From assembly GCF_002195995.1 (NCBI RefSeq), contig NZ_NHON01000021.1, positions 13,109-77,108 of the forward strand: 64,000 bases of DNA, read 5' to 3'. Each line of letters starts with the position of its first letter. Within the stretch, counting starts at the first letter, position 1. This stretch comes from Inquilinus limosus. Its GTDB lineage: Bacteria > Pseudomonadota > Alphaproteobacteria > DSM-16000 > Inquilinaceae. Position numbers and translations under genes: made by a program. Under the pieces are notes generated by a model. It worked only from the letters and a program-made list of their open reading frames with translations, did no database searches and was not told the DNA's origin. Positions 8,513 to 16,640 of the stretch are shown in pieces.

Positions 8513-8539
8513 GACAGGTCTTTCTTGGAAACGGTCGGG

Positions 8540-9406
8540 TTATTTCAGGCCGGACAGCGCCATGCCTTCGATGAAGTGCCGCTGGGCCAGGCTGAAGGCG
8601 ATCAGGATCGGCGCGATGCTGACCAGCACGGCGGCCATCATCACGGTCCATTGCGCGGCGTATTGCTGCTGCATCAGCGCCAGCCCCACCGGCAGCGTCG
8701 TCTTCTCCAGGTCGCTGGGCAGGTAGATCAGGGCGCTGAACAGGTCGTTCCAGGAGCTGAGGAAGGCGAAGATCGCGAGCGCCGCCAAAGCCGGCCGGGC
8801 CAGCGGCAGGTAGATCCGCCACCAGATGGTCAGCAGCGACGCGCCGTCCATCCGCGCCGCCTCCGCCAGCTCGATCGGGATGGTCAGGAAGTACTGGCGC
8901 AGCAGGAAGCAGCCGAAGGCGCCGCCCAGGAAGCTGGGCAGGTACAGGGGCGCCTGGGTGCCGTACAGGCCGAGGGCCTTGAAGATCACGAATTGCGGGA
9001 TCGCCGCCATCTGCGCCGGGATCATCAGCGTCACCAGGAGGGCCACGAACAGCACCTGCCGGCCGGGGAAACGCACAACCGCGAAGACGAAGGCGCCCAT
9101 CGAGCAGGTCAGCAGCTGCCCGATGGTGGAGATCGCGGCCACCGTCAGGCTGTTCCACAACAGGCCGCCGAAGGGCAGGATCCGCCAGATCGTCGCGTAG
9201 TTCTGCAGGGTCGGGGCCGACGGGATCAGGTCGCGGCCGAACTGGTCGGCCGGCAGCTTCAGCGAGGTCGCCAGCATCCAGGCGAAGGGCGCGACCATGA
9301 CCACCGCGCCGGCGATCAGCAGCGCATAGGCCAACGCGTCGACGCCGAGGCGGAGGGTGCGGGCGCGGGGCCGCGGGCGGAGAAGCGCGGGCATCGAGGC
9401 GTCCAT
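8540..9406 (-). CDS. Carbohydrate ABC transporter permease (MalG type)
   Basis: The 288-residue inner-membrane protein has six predicted membrane segments and the EAA-type cytoplasmic loop (ELAEAARMDGAS, near 185-200) that docks the ATPase. It is the second permease of a CUT1 sugar importer. I start at the ATG at 9406, which overlaps the stop of the preceding permease as TGATG; a start 15 bases upstream is possible but overlaps further. The GH4 gene follows after 27 bp. The locus has no ATP-binding subunit, so a shared MsmK/UgpC-type ATPase encoded elsewhere probably powers it. Confidence 0.9.
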   Translation of the reverse strand: MDASMPALLRPRPRARTLRLGVDALAYALLIAGAVVMVAPFAWMLATSLKLPADQFGRDLIPSAPTLQNYATIWRILPFGGLLWNSLTVAAISTIGQLLTCSMGAFVFAVVRFPGRQVLFVALLVTLMIPAQMAAIPQFVIFKALGLYGTQAPLYLPSFLGGAFGCFLLRQYFLTIPIELAEAARMDGASLLTIWWRIYLPLARPALAALAIFAFLSSWNDLFSALIYLPSDLEKTTLPVGLALMQQQYAAQWTVMMAAVLVSIAPILIAFSLAQRHFIEGMALSGLK

Positions 9407-10293
9407 CACTGCGCCCCCCATCGTTTCTGCAGCCGGAAATAGGCGAGCGTCAGCACCAGGATCATGGCGGCGAGCGCCAGGCTCTGGGCCGCGGCCTCGC
9501 CCATGCGGAAGAAGCCGAAGCCGGTGCGGTAGACCGAGTAGATCACCGTCGGCAGGGTCGACCCGCCATTGGCGGTGCGGGTCAGGATGTAGATGTAGTC
9601 GAAGGCCTGGAAGGCGTGGATGGTCGACAGCACCGCCTGGAAGAACAGGCTGGGCACCAGGAGCGGCAGGGTGATGAAGAAAAGCTGGTGCCGCGGCCGG
9701 GCACCGTCGATCCGCGCCGCTTCGTAATAGTCGCGCGGTACCGCCTGCAGCCCGGCCAGGAACACGATCATGCCCTCGCCGATGGCGCCCCAGACATTCA
9801 CGATCACCACCGACACCAGCACCATGCGCGGCCCGAGCCAGCGCACCGGGTCGCCGCCCAAAGCGGTGACGAGGCCGTTCAGCAGCCCCTGGTCCTGGGC
9901 GAAGATCCAGCTCCAGATCAGCCCGACCGCGGTCGGCGAGGTGATCACCGGCAGGAAATAGAGCGCCCGGAACAGCCCGACCCCGGCCATCTTGCGGTTC
10001 AAGAGCAGCGCGACGGCCAGCGAGATCGCCAAGGTCAGCGGCACGTAGAGCGCCGAGAAGGCGAGCGTGTTGCCGAGCGACCGCATGAAGCCGCGGTCGC
10101 TGGCCAGCCCTGCATAGTTGTCGAGGCCGGCCCAGCTTGGCGGCGTCAGCAGGTCCCAGTGCAGCAGGCTGAGGCCGGCGGTGGCGACGACGGATCCGAG
10201 CGCGCCGAGGACGAGGCCCAGCAGGGTCGGCGAGAGCAGCGCCACGGTCCAGACGCGATCCGCGCCGCGGGGGCGGAGGCCGGTGGGGATCAT
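9406..10293 (-). CDS. Carbohydrate ABC transporter permease (MalF type)
   Basis: The 295-residue membrane protein is the first permease of the importer. It has an N-terminal membrane segment (about 12-38), five further hydrophobic segments, and the EAA loop YYEAARIDGARPRHQ near 200. I start at the ATG at 10293, 7 bp after the binding-protein stop. A longer in-frame extension lies inside the upstream gene and has no domain content. It ends in a TGATG overlap with the next permease. It forms the membrane channel with that protein and receives sugar from the binding protein at 10301-11572. Confidence 0.9.
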   Translation of the reverse strand: MIPTGLRPRGADRVWTVALLSPTLLGLVLGALGSVVATAGLSLLHWDLLTPPSWAGLDNYAGLASDRGFMRSLGNTLAFSALYVPLTLAISLAVALLLNRKMAGVGLFRALYFLPVITSPTAVGLIWSWIFAQDQGLLNGLVTALGGDPVRWLGPRMVLVSVVIVNVWGAIGEGMIVFLAGLQAVPRDYYEAARIDGARPRHQLFFITLPLLVPSLFFQAVLSTIHAFQAFDYIYILTRTANGGSTLPTVIYSVYRTGFGFFRMGEAAAQSLALAAMILVLTLAYFRLQKRWGAQ

Positions 10294-10300
10294 CGCCGGC

Positions 10301-11572
10301 TCAGTGCTTCGCCTTGAGGGCGTCGTCCGCCGCCGGCACCAGCTCCTCCAGCGCCTCGTCGATCGTGGCGTCGCCGTTCCACACCGGCTCCAGTGCCTCG
10401 CTGATCGCGGCACCCCATTCCTCATAGCCGCGGAAGGACGGCTTCAGCCGGGCGTAGCTCAGGGCGTCGAGGAACACGCGCTGATCGATCCTGGCGCCGG
10501 GCTGGTCGAGATAGGCCGGGCTTTCCGCCACCGGCTTCAGGATCGGCACGGCGAAGCCCAGCCGGGCCAAGGCCGACTGCCCATCCGGCCCGGCCGCGAA
10601 CTTCACGAACTCCCACGCCTCCTGCGGGTGCGGCGAGGCCTTGGCGATGACGAAGCCGGCGCTGTTGACGCTGGTCGCCCGCCCCTTCGGCCCGGACGGC
10701 AGCGGCGCCACGCCCCAGTGGAAGCTGCGCTCGGTGTATTCCGGCACCACCCAATGGCCGGACACGGTCATGGCGGCGATGCCGGCGGAGAAGCCGTCGG
10801 TGCCGTACTGCTTCAGCTGCTCCGGCGTCGGCATCGATTTGTCGTCCTGGGCCATGCCGGCGATCAGGTGCCAGGCGTCGAGCGCCGGCCCCTCGGCGAA
10901 CAGGGAATGGCTGTGGTCGGCGCTGACGATCTCGCCGCCATAGCTCCAGACCACGGCCGCCCACCATGGTTCCGGGTCCAGGATCTCGGACCAGAAGCCC
11001 CACTGGTCGGTGCTGCCGTCGCCGTTCTTGTCGACCGTCAGCGCCTTGGCGGTGCGGCGCAGGTCGTCCCAGGTCCAATCCGCCGTCGGATAGGGCAGCT
11101 TGGCGGCGTCGAACATGTCCTTGTTGTAGTAGAGGACGATGGTCTGGAAGTCGCGCGGCAGGCCGTACATCCCGTCCGGCAGGCGGTAGGCCTCGAGCGT
11201 GATCGGGTAGATGCCGTCCAGCGCCTTCGGGTCGGCGTCGAGATAGGGCTGCAGGTTCAGGAGCGCGCCGCGCGACTGCCAGTCCGGATACAGCGGCGCG
11301 TCCATGGCGAAGACGTCGGGCGGGGTGCCGCCGGCGACCAGCACGCGCAGCTTCTGCCAGTAGGAATCCCAGTCATTGACCTCGACCTTCACGGTGATGC
11401 CGGGGTGCTTCGCCTCGAAGGCGCGGGCGACGCTGTTCCAGACCTCGCCCTCCGACGGCGTGCCCCAGATCATGTAGGTCAGCTCGGTCGCCGCCCGGGC
11501 CGGGGCCGTGACGGCCGGTGCCGCCATGGCCAGCGCCGCGCAGACCAGGGCCGCGGTTGCCTGCAGTTTCAT
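10301..11572 (-). CDS. Sugar ABC transporter substrate-binding protein (SBP_bac_1)
   Basis: The 423-residue periplasmic protein has a signal peptide (about 1-27, ending near ARA-AT) followed by an extracellular solute-binding type 1 domain. It begins ELTYMIWG and includes KHPGITVKVEVNDWDSYWQKL-like features (written here only in part) and aromatic sugar-stacking residues such as the WWAAVVW patch. I chose the ATG at 11572 because an excellent ribosome binding site, GGAGGGAGG, lies 7 bases upstream and the signal peptide starts there. It is first in the operon with both permeases, GH4 and perhaps the SDR. The twin palindrome at 11629-11690 lies directly upstream and should control it. Confidence 0.9.
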   Translation of the reverse strand: MKLQATAALVCAALAMAAPAVTAPARAATELTYMIWGTPSEGEVWNSVARAFEAKHPGITVKVEVNDWDSYWQKLRVLVAGGTPPDVFAMDAPLYPDWQSRGALLNLQPYLDADPKALDGIYPITLEAYRLPDGMYGLPRDFQTIVLYYNKDMFDAAKLPYPTADWTWDDLRRTAKALTVDKNGDGSTDQWGFWSEILDPEPWWAAVVWSYGGEIVSADHSHSLFAEGPALDAWHLIAGMAQDDKSMPTPEQLKQYGTDGFSAGIAAMTVSGHWVVPEYTERSFHWGVAPLPSGPKGRATSVNSAGFVIAKASPHPQEAWEFVKFAAGPDGQSALARLGFAVPILKPVAESPAYLDQPGARIDQRVFLDALSYARLKPSFRGYEEWGAAISEALEPVWNGDATIDEALEELVPAADDALKAKH

Positions 11573-11628
11573 CTTTCGCCTCCCTCCGGGCCCGCACTCG
11601 GCCCCCGATCGGGTTGTCCCCATGTCGC

Positions 11629-11690
11629 CACTGTGACACTGCGGATTCCGGATTTCTTCCGCCGCGTGACGTTCATTTTCCGGAAAACCA
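11629..11690 (-). promoter_or_regulatory. Twin CCGG operator upstream of the sugar-binding-protein gene, copy 1
   Basis: Two CCGG-centred elements, TTTCCGGAAA (CCGG at 11680-11683) and ATCCGGAAT (CCGG at 11648-11651), lie exactly 32 bp apart. CACAGTG (reading minus) lies nearer the gene at 11629-11635. The same arrangement with the same spacings recurs at 12900-12960 before the porin gene. The shared block GGATTCCGGATTTCTTCC is 18/18 identical. A spacing of 32 bp is about three helical turns, which suits two regulator dimers on one face of the DNA. The neighbouring MelR-like activator is the obvious candidate binder. Confidence 0.7.
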
Positions 11691-11695
11691 GCCCA

Positions 11696-12862
11696 TCAGA
11701 AGCCGAGCACCAGGCCGCTGACCAGCACGGTGTTGTCGTAATCCGGCCCCTGGCGGAACGATGCCGTCTCCCAGGTGAGCTCGGCATAGGCGTTCAGGCC
11801 GGGGGCCAGGGTGTAGACCAGCGTGCCGGCGGCGATGTGGTTGTTGCGAAGGTCGGAGCGGCCGGCGTCGCCGGTCTCCGCATCGCCCGCCAGGCCGTTG
11901 CCCTTGCGGCCGGTGGTCCAGGCATAGCCGAGCCCGGCCTCGAAATCGCCGAAGCGCCAGGCCAGGCTGGCGGCGAGCGTGTCGATCGCCTTGCCGCTGT
12001 CGGCGATGCTGTCGTAGTGGACCCAGTTCAGGCTGCCGGTGACGTCGCCGGCCGCGATCTGCGTGCCCAGGCTGTACGCCGCGAGGTCGCGATGGCCGCT
12101 GACGCCGTTGCCGGTGGACGCGGTGCCGGAGACCAGCACCGACACGCCGCCGAGATCGGCGGTGTAGTTGGCGCCGGCGGTGACGACGTTCTCATACAGC
12201 GTTTCACCGTCATTGGTCAGGTCGGCGCGGCCGCTGTTGCCGGCATGGGCGTCGCCGCCGACCACCGGCGTGAAATCGACGCCGAAGGAGAAGCCGCCGA
12301 GATCGGGCGAGCTGTACTTGATCCGGGTGTCCGGGTCGCCGATGCCCGAGATGTAGGTCGGGTCCAGCGAGAAGAAATGGCCGCCGCCGTACTTGTAGTC
12401 GTGGTCGAGGTTGTCGCCCCAATTGGCGCCCATCCCCATCTCCGACACCACGGCATCATGGGCGAAGATGTAGCCGTAATCGCCGGCCACGGCGTCGACA
12501 TCGCCCAGGGTGACGGTGCCGAAATCGCCCTGCAGGTAGATGTAGGCATGGTCGACCGTGACGTTGTCCTGGCGGTTGACGCTGTCGAAGCGGATGCGGC
12601 CGCCATATTCGAGGCCGCTGTCGGTCGTGTTCTTGACGTCGAATTGCAGCCGGGCGCCGGAGCGGAAATCGTAGTCCCGGTCGAACGTGTTGTCGCCGGA
12701 CTGGTCCAGCACCGCCGCGGCCTCGAAGCCGAGGAAGCCGGAGATCTTCAGCTGCAGCCCCGAGGTGACCGGCGCTTCCGCCGCTGCCGTCGCTGTGCTC
12801 ATGGAGATGATGCCCGTCGCCGCGCAGATCGCCGCGGCGGCGCTGATTCGCGCCCTTGCCAT
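11696..12862 (-). CDS. Outer-membrane porin
   Basis: The 388-residue protein has a signal peptide (about 1-28, TATAAA-EA) and then an alternating-residue beta-barrel of the Gram-negative porin family. It has many Asp/Gly-rich loops, YGGRIRFD-type strands and a C-terminal phenylalanine (LVLGF), the usual barrel-assembly signal. It should form a diffusion pore for the sugar taken up by the adjoining importer. It stands alone between two regulatory regions: its own upstream region carries the twin CCGG operator, and its downstream region carries the copy that serves the importer. That gives two separately initiated transcripts under one control. It is not recognisably LamB, so selectivity is unknown. 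Confidence 0.85.
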   Translation of the reverse strand: MARARISAAAAICAATGIISMSTATAAAEAPVTSGLQLKISGFLGFEAAAVLDQSGDNTFDRDYDFRSGARLQFDVKNTTDSGLEYGGRIRFDSVNRQDNVTVDHAYIYLQGDFGTVTLGDVDAVAGDYGYIFAHDAVVSEMGMGANWGDNLDHDYKYGGGHFFSLDPTYISGIGDPDTRIKYSSPDLGGFSFGVDFTPVVGGDAHAGNSGRADLTNDGETLYENVVTAGANYTADLGGVSVLVSGTASTGNGVSGHRDLAAYSLGTQIAAGDVTGSLNWVHYDSIADSGKAIDTLAASLAWRFGDFEAGLGYAWTTGRKGNGLAGDAETGDAGRSDLRNNHIAAGTLVYTLAPGLNAYAELTWETASFRQGPDYDNTVLVSGLVLGF

Positions 12863-12899
12863 CGCTTGCCCCCTGTTGCCGGGTTCGCCCCGTGCCCGG

Positions 12900-12960
12900 C
12901 ACTGTGGAGGGTCGGATTCCGGATTTCTTCCACCCGGCCGCTTGTGTTTTCCGGAAAGCC
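12900..12960 (-). promoter_or_regulatory. Twin CCGG operator upstream of the porin gene, copy 2
   Basis: CCGG centres at 12919-12922 and 12951-12954 are again 32 bp apart, and CACTGTG (plus strand) at 12900-12906 is again 19 bases before the first centre, exactly as in copy 1. The TTTTCCGGAAA block and the following CCAGCC are also shared. The element ends about 40 bp upstream of the porin ATG at 12862. Conservation at two non-homologous genes argues for a regulator-binding promoter rather than chance. Confidence 0.7.
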
Positions 12961-13006
12961 AGCCTCATTCTCGCTGGAATGAGATCCTTTCAGAATTCCC
13001 GCCACC

Positions 13007-13092
13007 GTCATTGCGAGCGCAGCGAAGCAATCCAGGGGCCACTGTGAACCGGCCCCTGGATTGCTTCGTCGGCTTCGCCTCCTCGCAATGAC
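13007..13092. repeat. Heterotypic inverted repeat (A/B type), copy 2
   Basis: It has the same A left arm and B right arm as the element at 6121-6206, with the central GGGGCC...GGCCCC extending the stem. It lies between the divergent porin and AraC-regulator genes, inside a region that should also contain the regulator's promoter. Confidence 0.85.
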
Positions 13093-13127
13093 GGCGGGAG
13101 GGTGGACGCGGTGAAAAGGTCCCAGGA

Positions 13128-14027
13128 ATGAGCGACATCCAGGCATCGCCGGCCGCGCCGATCGACATCGAGACCTATATCGACAGCGGCGATTTCTACG
13201 CCGAGCGGCATGTGCCGGAGCCGATGGGCCAGGCCCATTGGCACGACCATGTCGAGCTGAACCTGCTGCTGGCCGGCGGCATGACCTATCTGTTCAACGG
13301 CACGCGGATCTCGATCGGCGCGAACCGGGTGCACCTGTTCTGGGCCGCGGTGCCGCACCAGGTGATCGCGGTGGAGCCGACGGCCGACCTGATCTGCGTC
13401 TATCTGCCTTTCGCCGATTTCCTGGCCCTGCCGGTGGCCGACGCCTTCAAGTCGGGCGTGATGGACGGCCGCTTCGCCACGATGGCGGCGCCCGACCCGA
13501 TCGACCCGCTGCTGTTCCAGCGCTGGGCCGCGGAATGGCCGGAGGGGTCGGCGCTGCGGCAGCAGATCCTGCGCGAGGAGGTCGGCTTAAGAGTCAAGCG
13601 CCTGTCGCTCGATGCGGTGGCGCCCGACGCCCCGGCCGACGCGACGCCCTGCGAGGTCGAGACGGCCGAGGAGGCGCCGCGGCTGGCCAATGCCGGCCGC
13701 CGCGCCATCGCCCGGGTCCAGGCCATGACCGACCACATCAACGCGCATTTCGGCGAGCCGGTGACGGTCGAGGCGGTGGCCGCGGCCGGCGGGCTGCATC
13801 CGACCAACGCCATGGCGGTGTTCAAGCGGGTGCTGGGCATGACCATCGCCCAATACATCCGCCGGCAGCGGCTGAGCCGGGCGATGATGATGCTGGTCGA
13901 CACCGACCTGTCGATCGCCGAGATCGCCTTCGGCTGCGGCTACGGCTCGCTGAGCCAGTTCTACGAGGAGTTCCAGCGCCACTGCCGCAGCACGCCGCGG
14001 CAGTACCGGCTGAAGTTCCGGCGGTAG
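13128..14027 (+). CDS. AraC-family transcriptional regulator, MelR-like
   Basis: The 299-residue protein has an N-terminal cupin-like sensor domain (about 30-150; HWHDHVELN and LFWAAVPHQ resemble the HWHGQVEVN and LFWACTPHQ segments of E. coli MelR). The C-terminal AraC double helix-turn-helix (about 190-297) contains GEPVTVEAVAAAGGLHPTN and ends in STPRQYRLKFRR. MelR activates melibiose genes when its alpha-galactoside ligand binds. Transcribed away from the porin and importer genes, it is their probable activator, acting at the twin CCGG elements. The ATG has AAAAGG about 10 bases upstream. Homology to MelR is from recalled sequence similarity; the ligand is inferred. Confidence 0.85.
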   Translation: MSDIQASPAAPIDIETYIDSGDFYAERHVPEPMGQAHWHDHVELNLLLAGGMTYLFNGTRISIGANRVHLFWAAVPHQVIAVEPTADLICVYLPFADFLALPVADAFKSGVMDGRFATMAAPDPIDPLLFQRWAAEWPEGSALRQQILREEVGLRVKRLSLDAVAPDAPADATPCEVETAEEAPRLANAGRRAIARVQAMTDHINAHFGEPVTVEAVAAAGGLHPTNAMAVFKRVLGMTIAQYIRRQRLSRAMMMLVDTDLSIAEIAFGCGYGSLSQFYEEFQRHCRSTPRQYRLKFRR

Positions 14028-14084
14028 AGGAGAATGAGCCAGGCCGGATCAGGTCATCCGGCCCCATCAAGACCAGAAGGCGTT

Positions 14085-14214
14085 GCCTCTCCCGCTTGCG
14101 GGAGAGGTCGGAGACGCGAAGCGGCTCCGGGTGAGGGGAGTTCGTCGAGGCCGGGACCAGCCCTCACCCGGCCGTCCTGCGGACGTCCGACCTCTCCCGC
14201 CAGGCGGGAGAGGC
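14085..14214. repeat. Double palindrome after the AraC gene
   Basis: GCCTCTCCCGC...GCGGGAGAGG at the left end and CCTCTCCCGC...GCGGGAGAGGC at the right end are each hairpins. GGGTGAGGGG and CCCTCACCC between them pair at long range. The element lies between the plus-strand AraC gene and the convergent kinase gene, so it may end both transcripts. I see no gene in 14028-14277. Confidence 0.7.
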
Positions 14215-14277
14215 AATCCGCGACGACGCTCGACATCCCCCTCAGCCTGGATCAGTTCAGCATCTCCTGCAGCGCGG

Positions 14278-15783
14278 TCATGCCTGGCCGATATCCCGCA
14301 GGGCCGCCCAATGCGGCGCCAGGCTGCGGCCGACCGCCTGCCACAAAGCGAAGCGGCGGCGGTAGAAGCCGGCGAGGCACGGGTCGGGCACCACCTCGCG
14401 CGGCGGCGCCACCATCGCGGAAGCGGCCTCGTCGAGGTCGGCGAAGCGGCCGGCGCCGACCGCCGCGGCCATGGCGGCGCCGAGCGCCCCGGTCTCGGCC
14501 TGCGCCGCGACCCTGACCGGCATGCGCAGCACATCGGCGATCATCTGCGGCCAGACCGGGCTGCGGGCGCCGCCGCCGGAGATGGTGATGCCGCGCAGCC
14601 GGGCGCCGGCGGCCAGCAGCTTGTCGACATGGGCGAGATGGGCGAAGGCGACGCCCTCGAACACCGCCCGCACCATGTCGCCGCCATCGTGCCAGCCGGC
14701 CAGGCCGAAGAACCCCGCGCGGGCAGACGGATCGCCGGCGGCGCCGTAGAGATAGGGGTGGTACATCGGCCCGTCGGCCTTGGGCGGCGCGGCCGCGGCC
14801 AGGGCGTCGGCCAAAGCGAAGGCGCTGCCGCCCGCCCGCCGCGCATCCTGCGCCAGCAGGTGATGGGCCAGCCATTCGAGATTGGCCGCCGAGGTCGCCG
14901 AATTCTCCATCGACAGGAAGCGGCCGGGGGCGATGCCGGCCGACATGAACACCCCGTCCAGCGGCGCGTCGACCACCACCTGGTTGATGCTCCAGGTGCC
15001 GAGGATGATCGAGGCCTGGCCCGGCCGGGTGACGCCGGCGCCGACGGCGCTGGCCACCACGTCGAAGAAGCCGGCCACCACCGGCGTGCCCTCGGCCAGG
15101 CCGGTGCGCGAAGCGGCCTCCGCCGACACCGTGCCGACCCGGTCGGTGGGCCAGTGCAGCGGCGGCAGCTTGGCGGCGACGCCGCCAAGGCCGTAGACCT
15201 GCAGCAGCCCGTCATCGTAGCGGTTCTCGGGCAGGCGCAGCAGCCCGGCGCCGCCCATGTCGGTGATGTCGGTCGCCACCCGCCCGGTCAAAGCGTGGAC
15301 CACCAGATCCTTGCACATCAGCACATGGGCGGCGCGGTCCAGGACCTGCGGCCGGTGCCGCGCCATCCAGGCCAGCAGCGCCGGGGTCTGCGACGGCCAG
15401 GGCCGCTGCAGGCAGATCGCGGCCGCTTCCTCCGCCACCCCGGCGGCCGTCCACTCCTCGACCAGCCCGGCGGTGCGGCTGTCGAGCGACTGGATCGCCG
15501 CCAGCGGCCCGCCCTCGGCGTCGAGCAGGTAGAGGCCGTTGCCGTGGCCCGAAGTGCCGATGCCGGCGATGTCGCGGCCGTGCAGCCCGCTCTTGTCCAG
15601 CAGCTCGCGGACGAGGCCGGCGAGGTCGGCGCGCAGGCGGCCGATGTCGCGCTCGACCATCCCCGGCTCCGGGCTGTGACCGCCGGTGTCGCGATGGGCG
15701 GAGGCGAGCTCGCGCCCCGCATCGTCGAACAGCAGCGCCTTGACGCCGGTGTTGCCGGCGTCGATGCCCAGCCAGGCGCTCAT
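14278..15783 (-). CDS. FGGY-family carbohydrate kinase
   Basis: The 501-residue kinase has both FGGY domains. The N-terminal phosphate-binding loop is GIDAGNTGVKA (6-16), GTSGHGNGLY near 95-105 contacts the sugar, and the C-terminal ATP-binding motif GITISGGGARSP lies near 396. Relatives phosphorylate xylulose, erythritol, glycerol, ribulose or autoinducer-2; the closest look is to xylulokinase/LsrK-like members. It is the last gene of the minus-strand operon and overlaps the aldolase stop by ATGA, so translation is coupled. The kinase probably primes the imported sugar or polyol before oxidation and aldol cleavage. The substrate is not identifiable from sequence. Confidence 0.85.
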   Translation of the reverse strand: MSAWLGIDAGNTGVKALLFDDAGRELASAHRDTGGHSPEPGMVERDIGRLRADLAGLVRELLDKSGLHGRDIAGIGTSGHGNGLYLLDAEGGPLAAIQSLDSRTAGLVEEWTAAGVAEEAAAICLQRPWPSQTPALLAWMARHRPQVLDRAAHVLMCKDLVVHALTGRVATDITDMGGAGLLRLPENRYDDGLLQVYGLGGVAAKLPPLHWPTDRVGTVSAEAASRTGLAEGTPVVAGFFDVVASAVGAGVTRPGQASIILGTWSINQVVVDAPLDGVFMSAGIAPGRFLSMENSATSAANLEWLAHHLLAQDARRAGGSAFALADALAAAAPPKADGPMYHPYLYGAAGDPSARAGFFGLAGWHDGGDMVRAVFEGVAFAHLAHVDKLLAAGARLRGITISGGGARSPVWPQMIADVLRMPVRVAAQAETGALGAAMAAAVGAGRFADLDEAASAMVAPPREVVPDPCLAGFYRRRFALWQAVGRSLAPHWAALRDIGQA

Positions 15784-16640
15784 CGGCCGCCCCCGTTGCG
15801 GTAGATCGCCCAGGCGGCGTCGGCATCGGCGCCGTCATGGATCATCGCCATCAGCGCCGCGACGACGGCGCCGGGGTTGTCGTGCTGATAGATGTTGCGG
15901 CCATAGACCATGCCATGCGCGCCCTGGGCCATCAGCGCGGCGGAGGTGTCGAAGACGCGCCGGAGGTCGGCCTTGCCGCCGCCGCGCACCAGCACCGGGC
16001 AGCGCGCCGCCTGGACCACATGGCGGAAATCGGCCGGGTCGTCGGTCGGGTCGGCCTTGACGATGTCCGCGCCCAGCTCGCGCGCCAGCCGCACCAGGGT
16101 GACGATCTTCTCGGTGTCGCCATCGACCAGATAGCCGCCGCGCTCATTCGGCTGCATCACCAGCGGCTCGATCATCAGCGGCATGCCGTATTTCTCGCAG
16201 TCATTGCCGAGGCGGCTGATGTTCTGCACGCATTGCCGGAACAGCCCCGGCTCGTCCGGCAGCATGAACAGGTTGACCACGACGCAGGCCGCGTCAAGCC
16301 GCAGCGCCGGCAGGATCGGGTCGGCCTCGTTCTGCAGCAGCGCCCACATCTCGCGATGGCGCTGGCGGTTGTAGGGGTTGCCCATGTCGACGCGCATCAC
16401 CAGCGCCGGCCGCCCCTGCCCCGGCATCTCCTGCAGCAAATCGGCCTGGCCGTAATTCATCTGGATCGCGTCCGGCCCGGCCGCGGCCAGCATGCGGACC
16501 ACGCCTGCCATGTCCTCCAGCCCGGCCATGAAGGACGGCTCATTGCAGACGCCGTGATCGATGGCGACGTCCAGGCAGCGGCCGTCCCGCATCAGCCGGT
16601 TCAGGCGGACCTTCTTGGTCAGATACATCGGAAACCCCAT
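15780..16640 (-). CDS. Class I aldolase of the DhnA/LsrF (DeoC/LacD) family
   Basis: The 286-residue TIM-barrel protein matches the archaeal-type fructose-bisphosphate aldolase family that includes FbaB and LsrF. Features are AIDHG (26-30), a Schiff-base Lys195 in ADIVKADPTD, and the phosphate-binding RGGGK near 229. These enzymes cleave or thiolyse ketose phosphates. It starts with ATG at 16640, overlapping the GlpD-like stop as TGATG; a second ATG four codons later is an alternative start. In this operon it would follow the kinase and dehydrogenase steps and split a keto-sugar phosphate into smaller units. Confidence 0.85.
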   Translation of the reverse strand: MGFPMYLTKKVRLNRLMRDGRCLDVAIDHGVCNEPSFMAGLEDMAGVVRMLAAAGPDAIQMNYGQADLLQEMPGQGRPALVMRVDMGNPYNRQRHREMWALLQNEADPILPALRLDAACVVVNLFMLPDEPGLFRQCVQNISRLGNDCEKYGMPLMIEPLVMQPNERGGYLVDGDTEKIVTLVRLARELGADIVKADPTDDPADFRHVVQAARCPVLVRGGGKADLRRVFDTSAALMAQGAHGMVYGRNIYQHDNPGAVVAALMAMIHDGADADAAWAIYRNGGGR

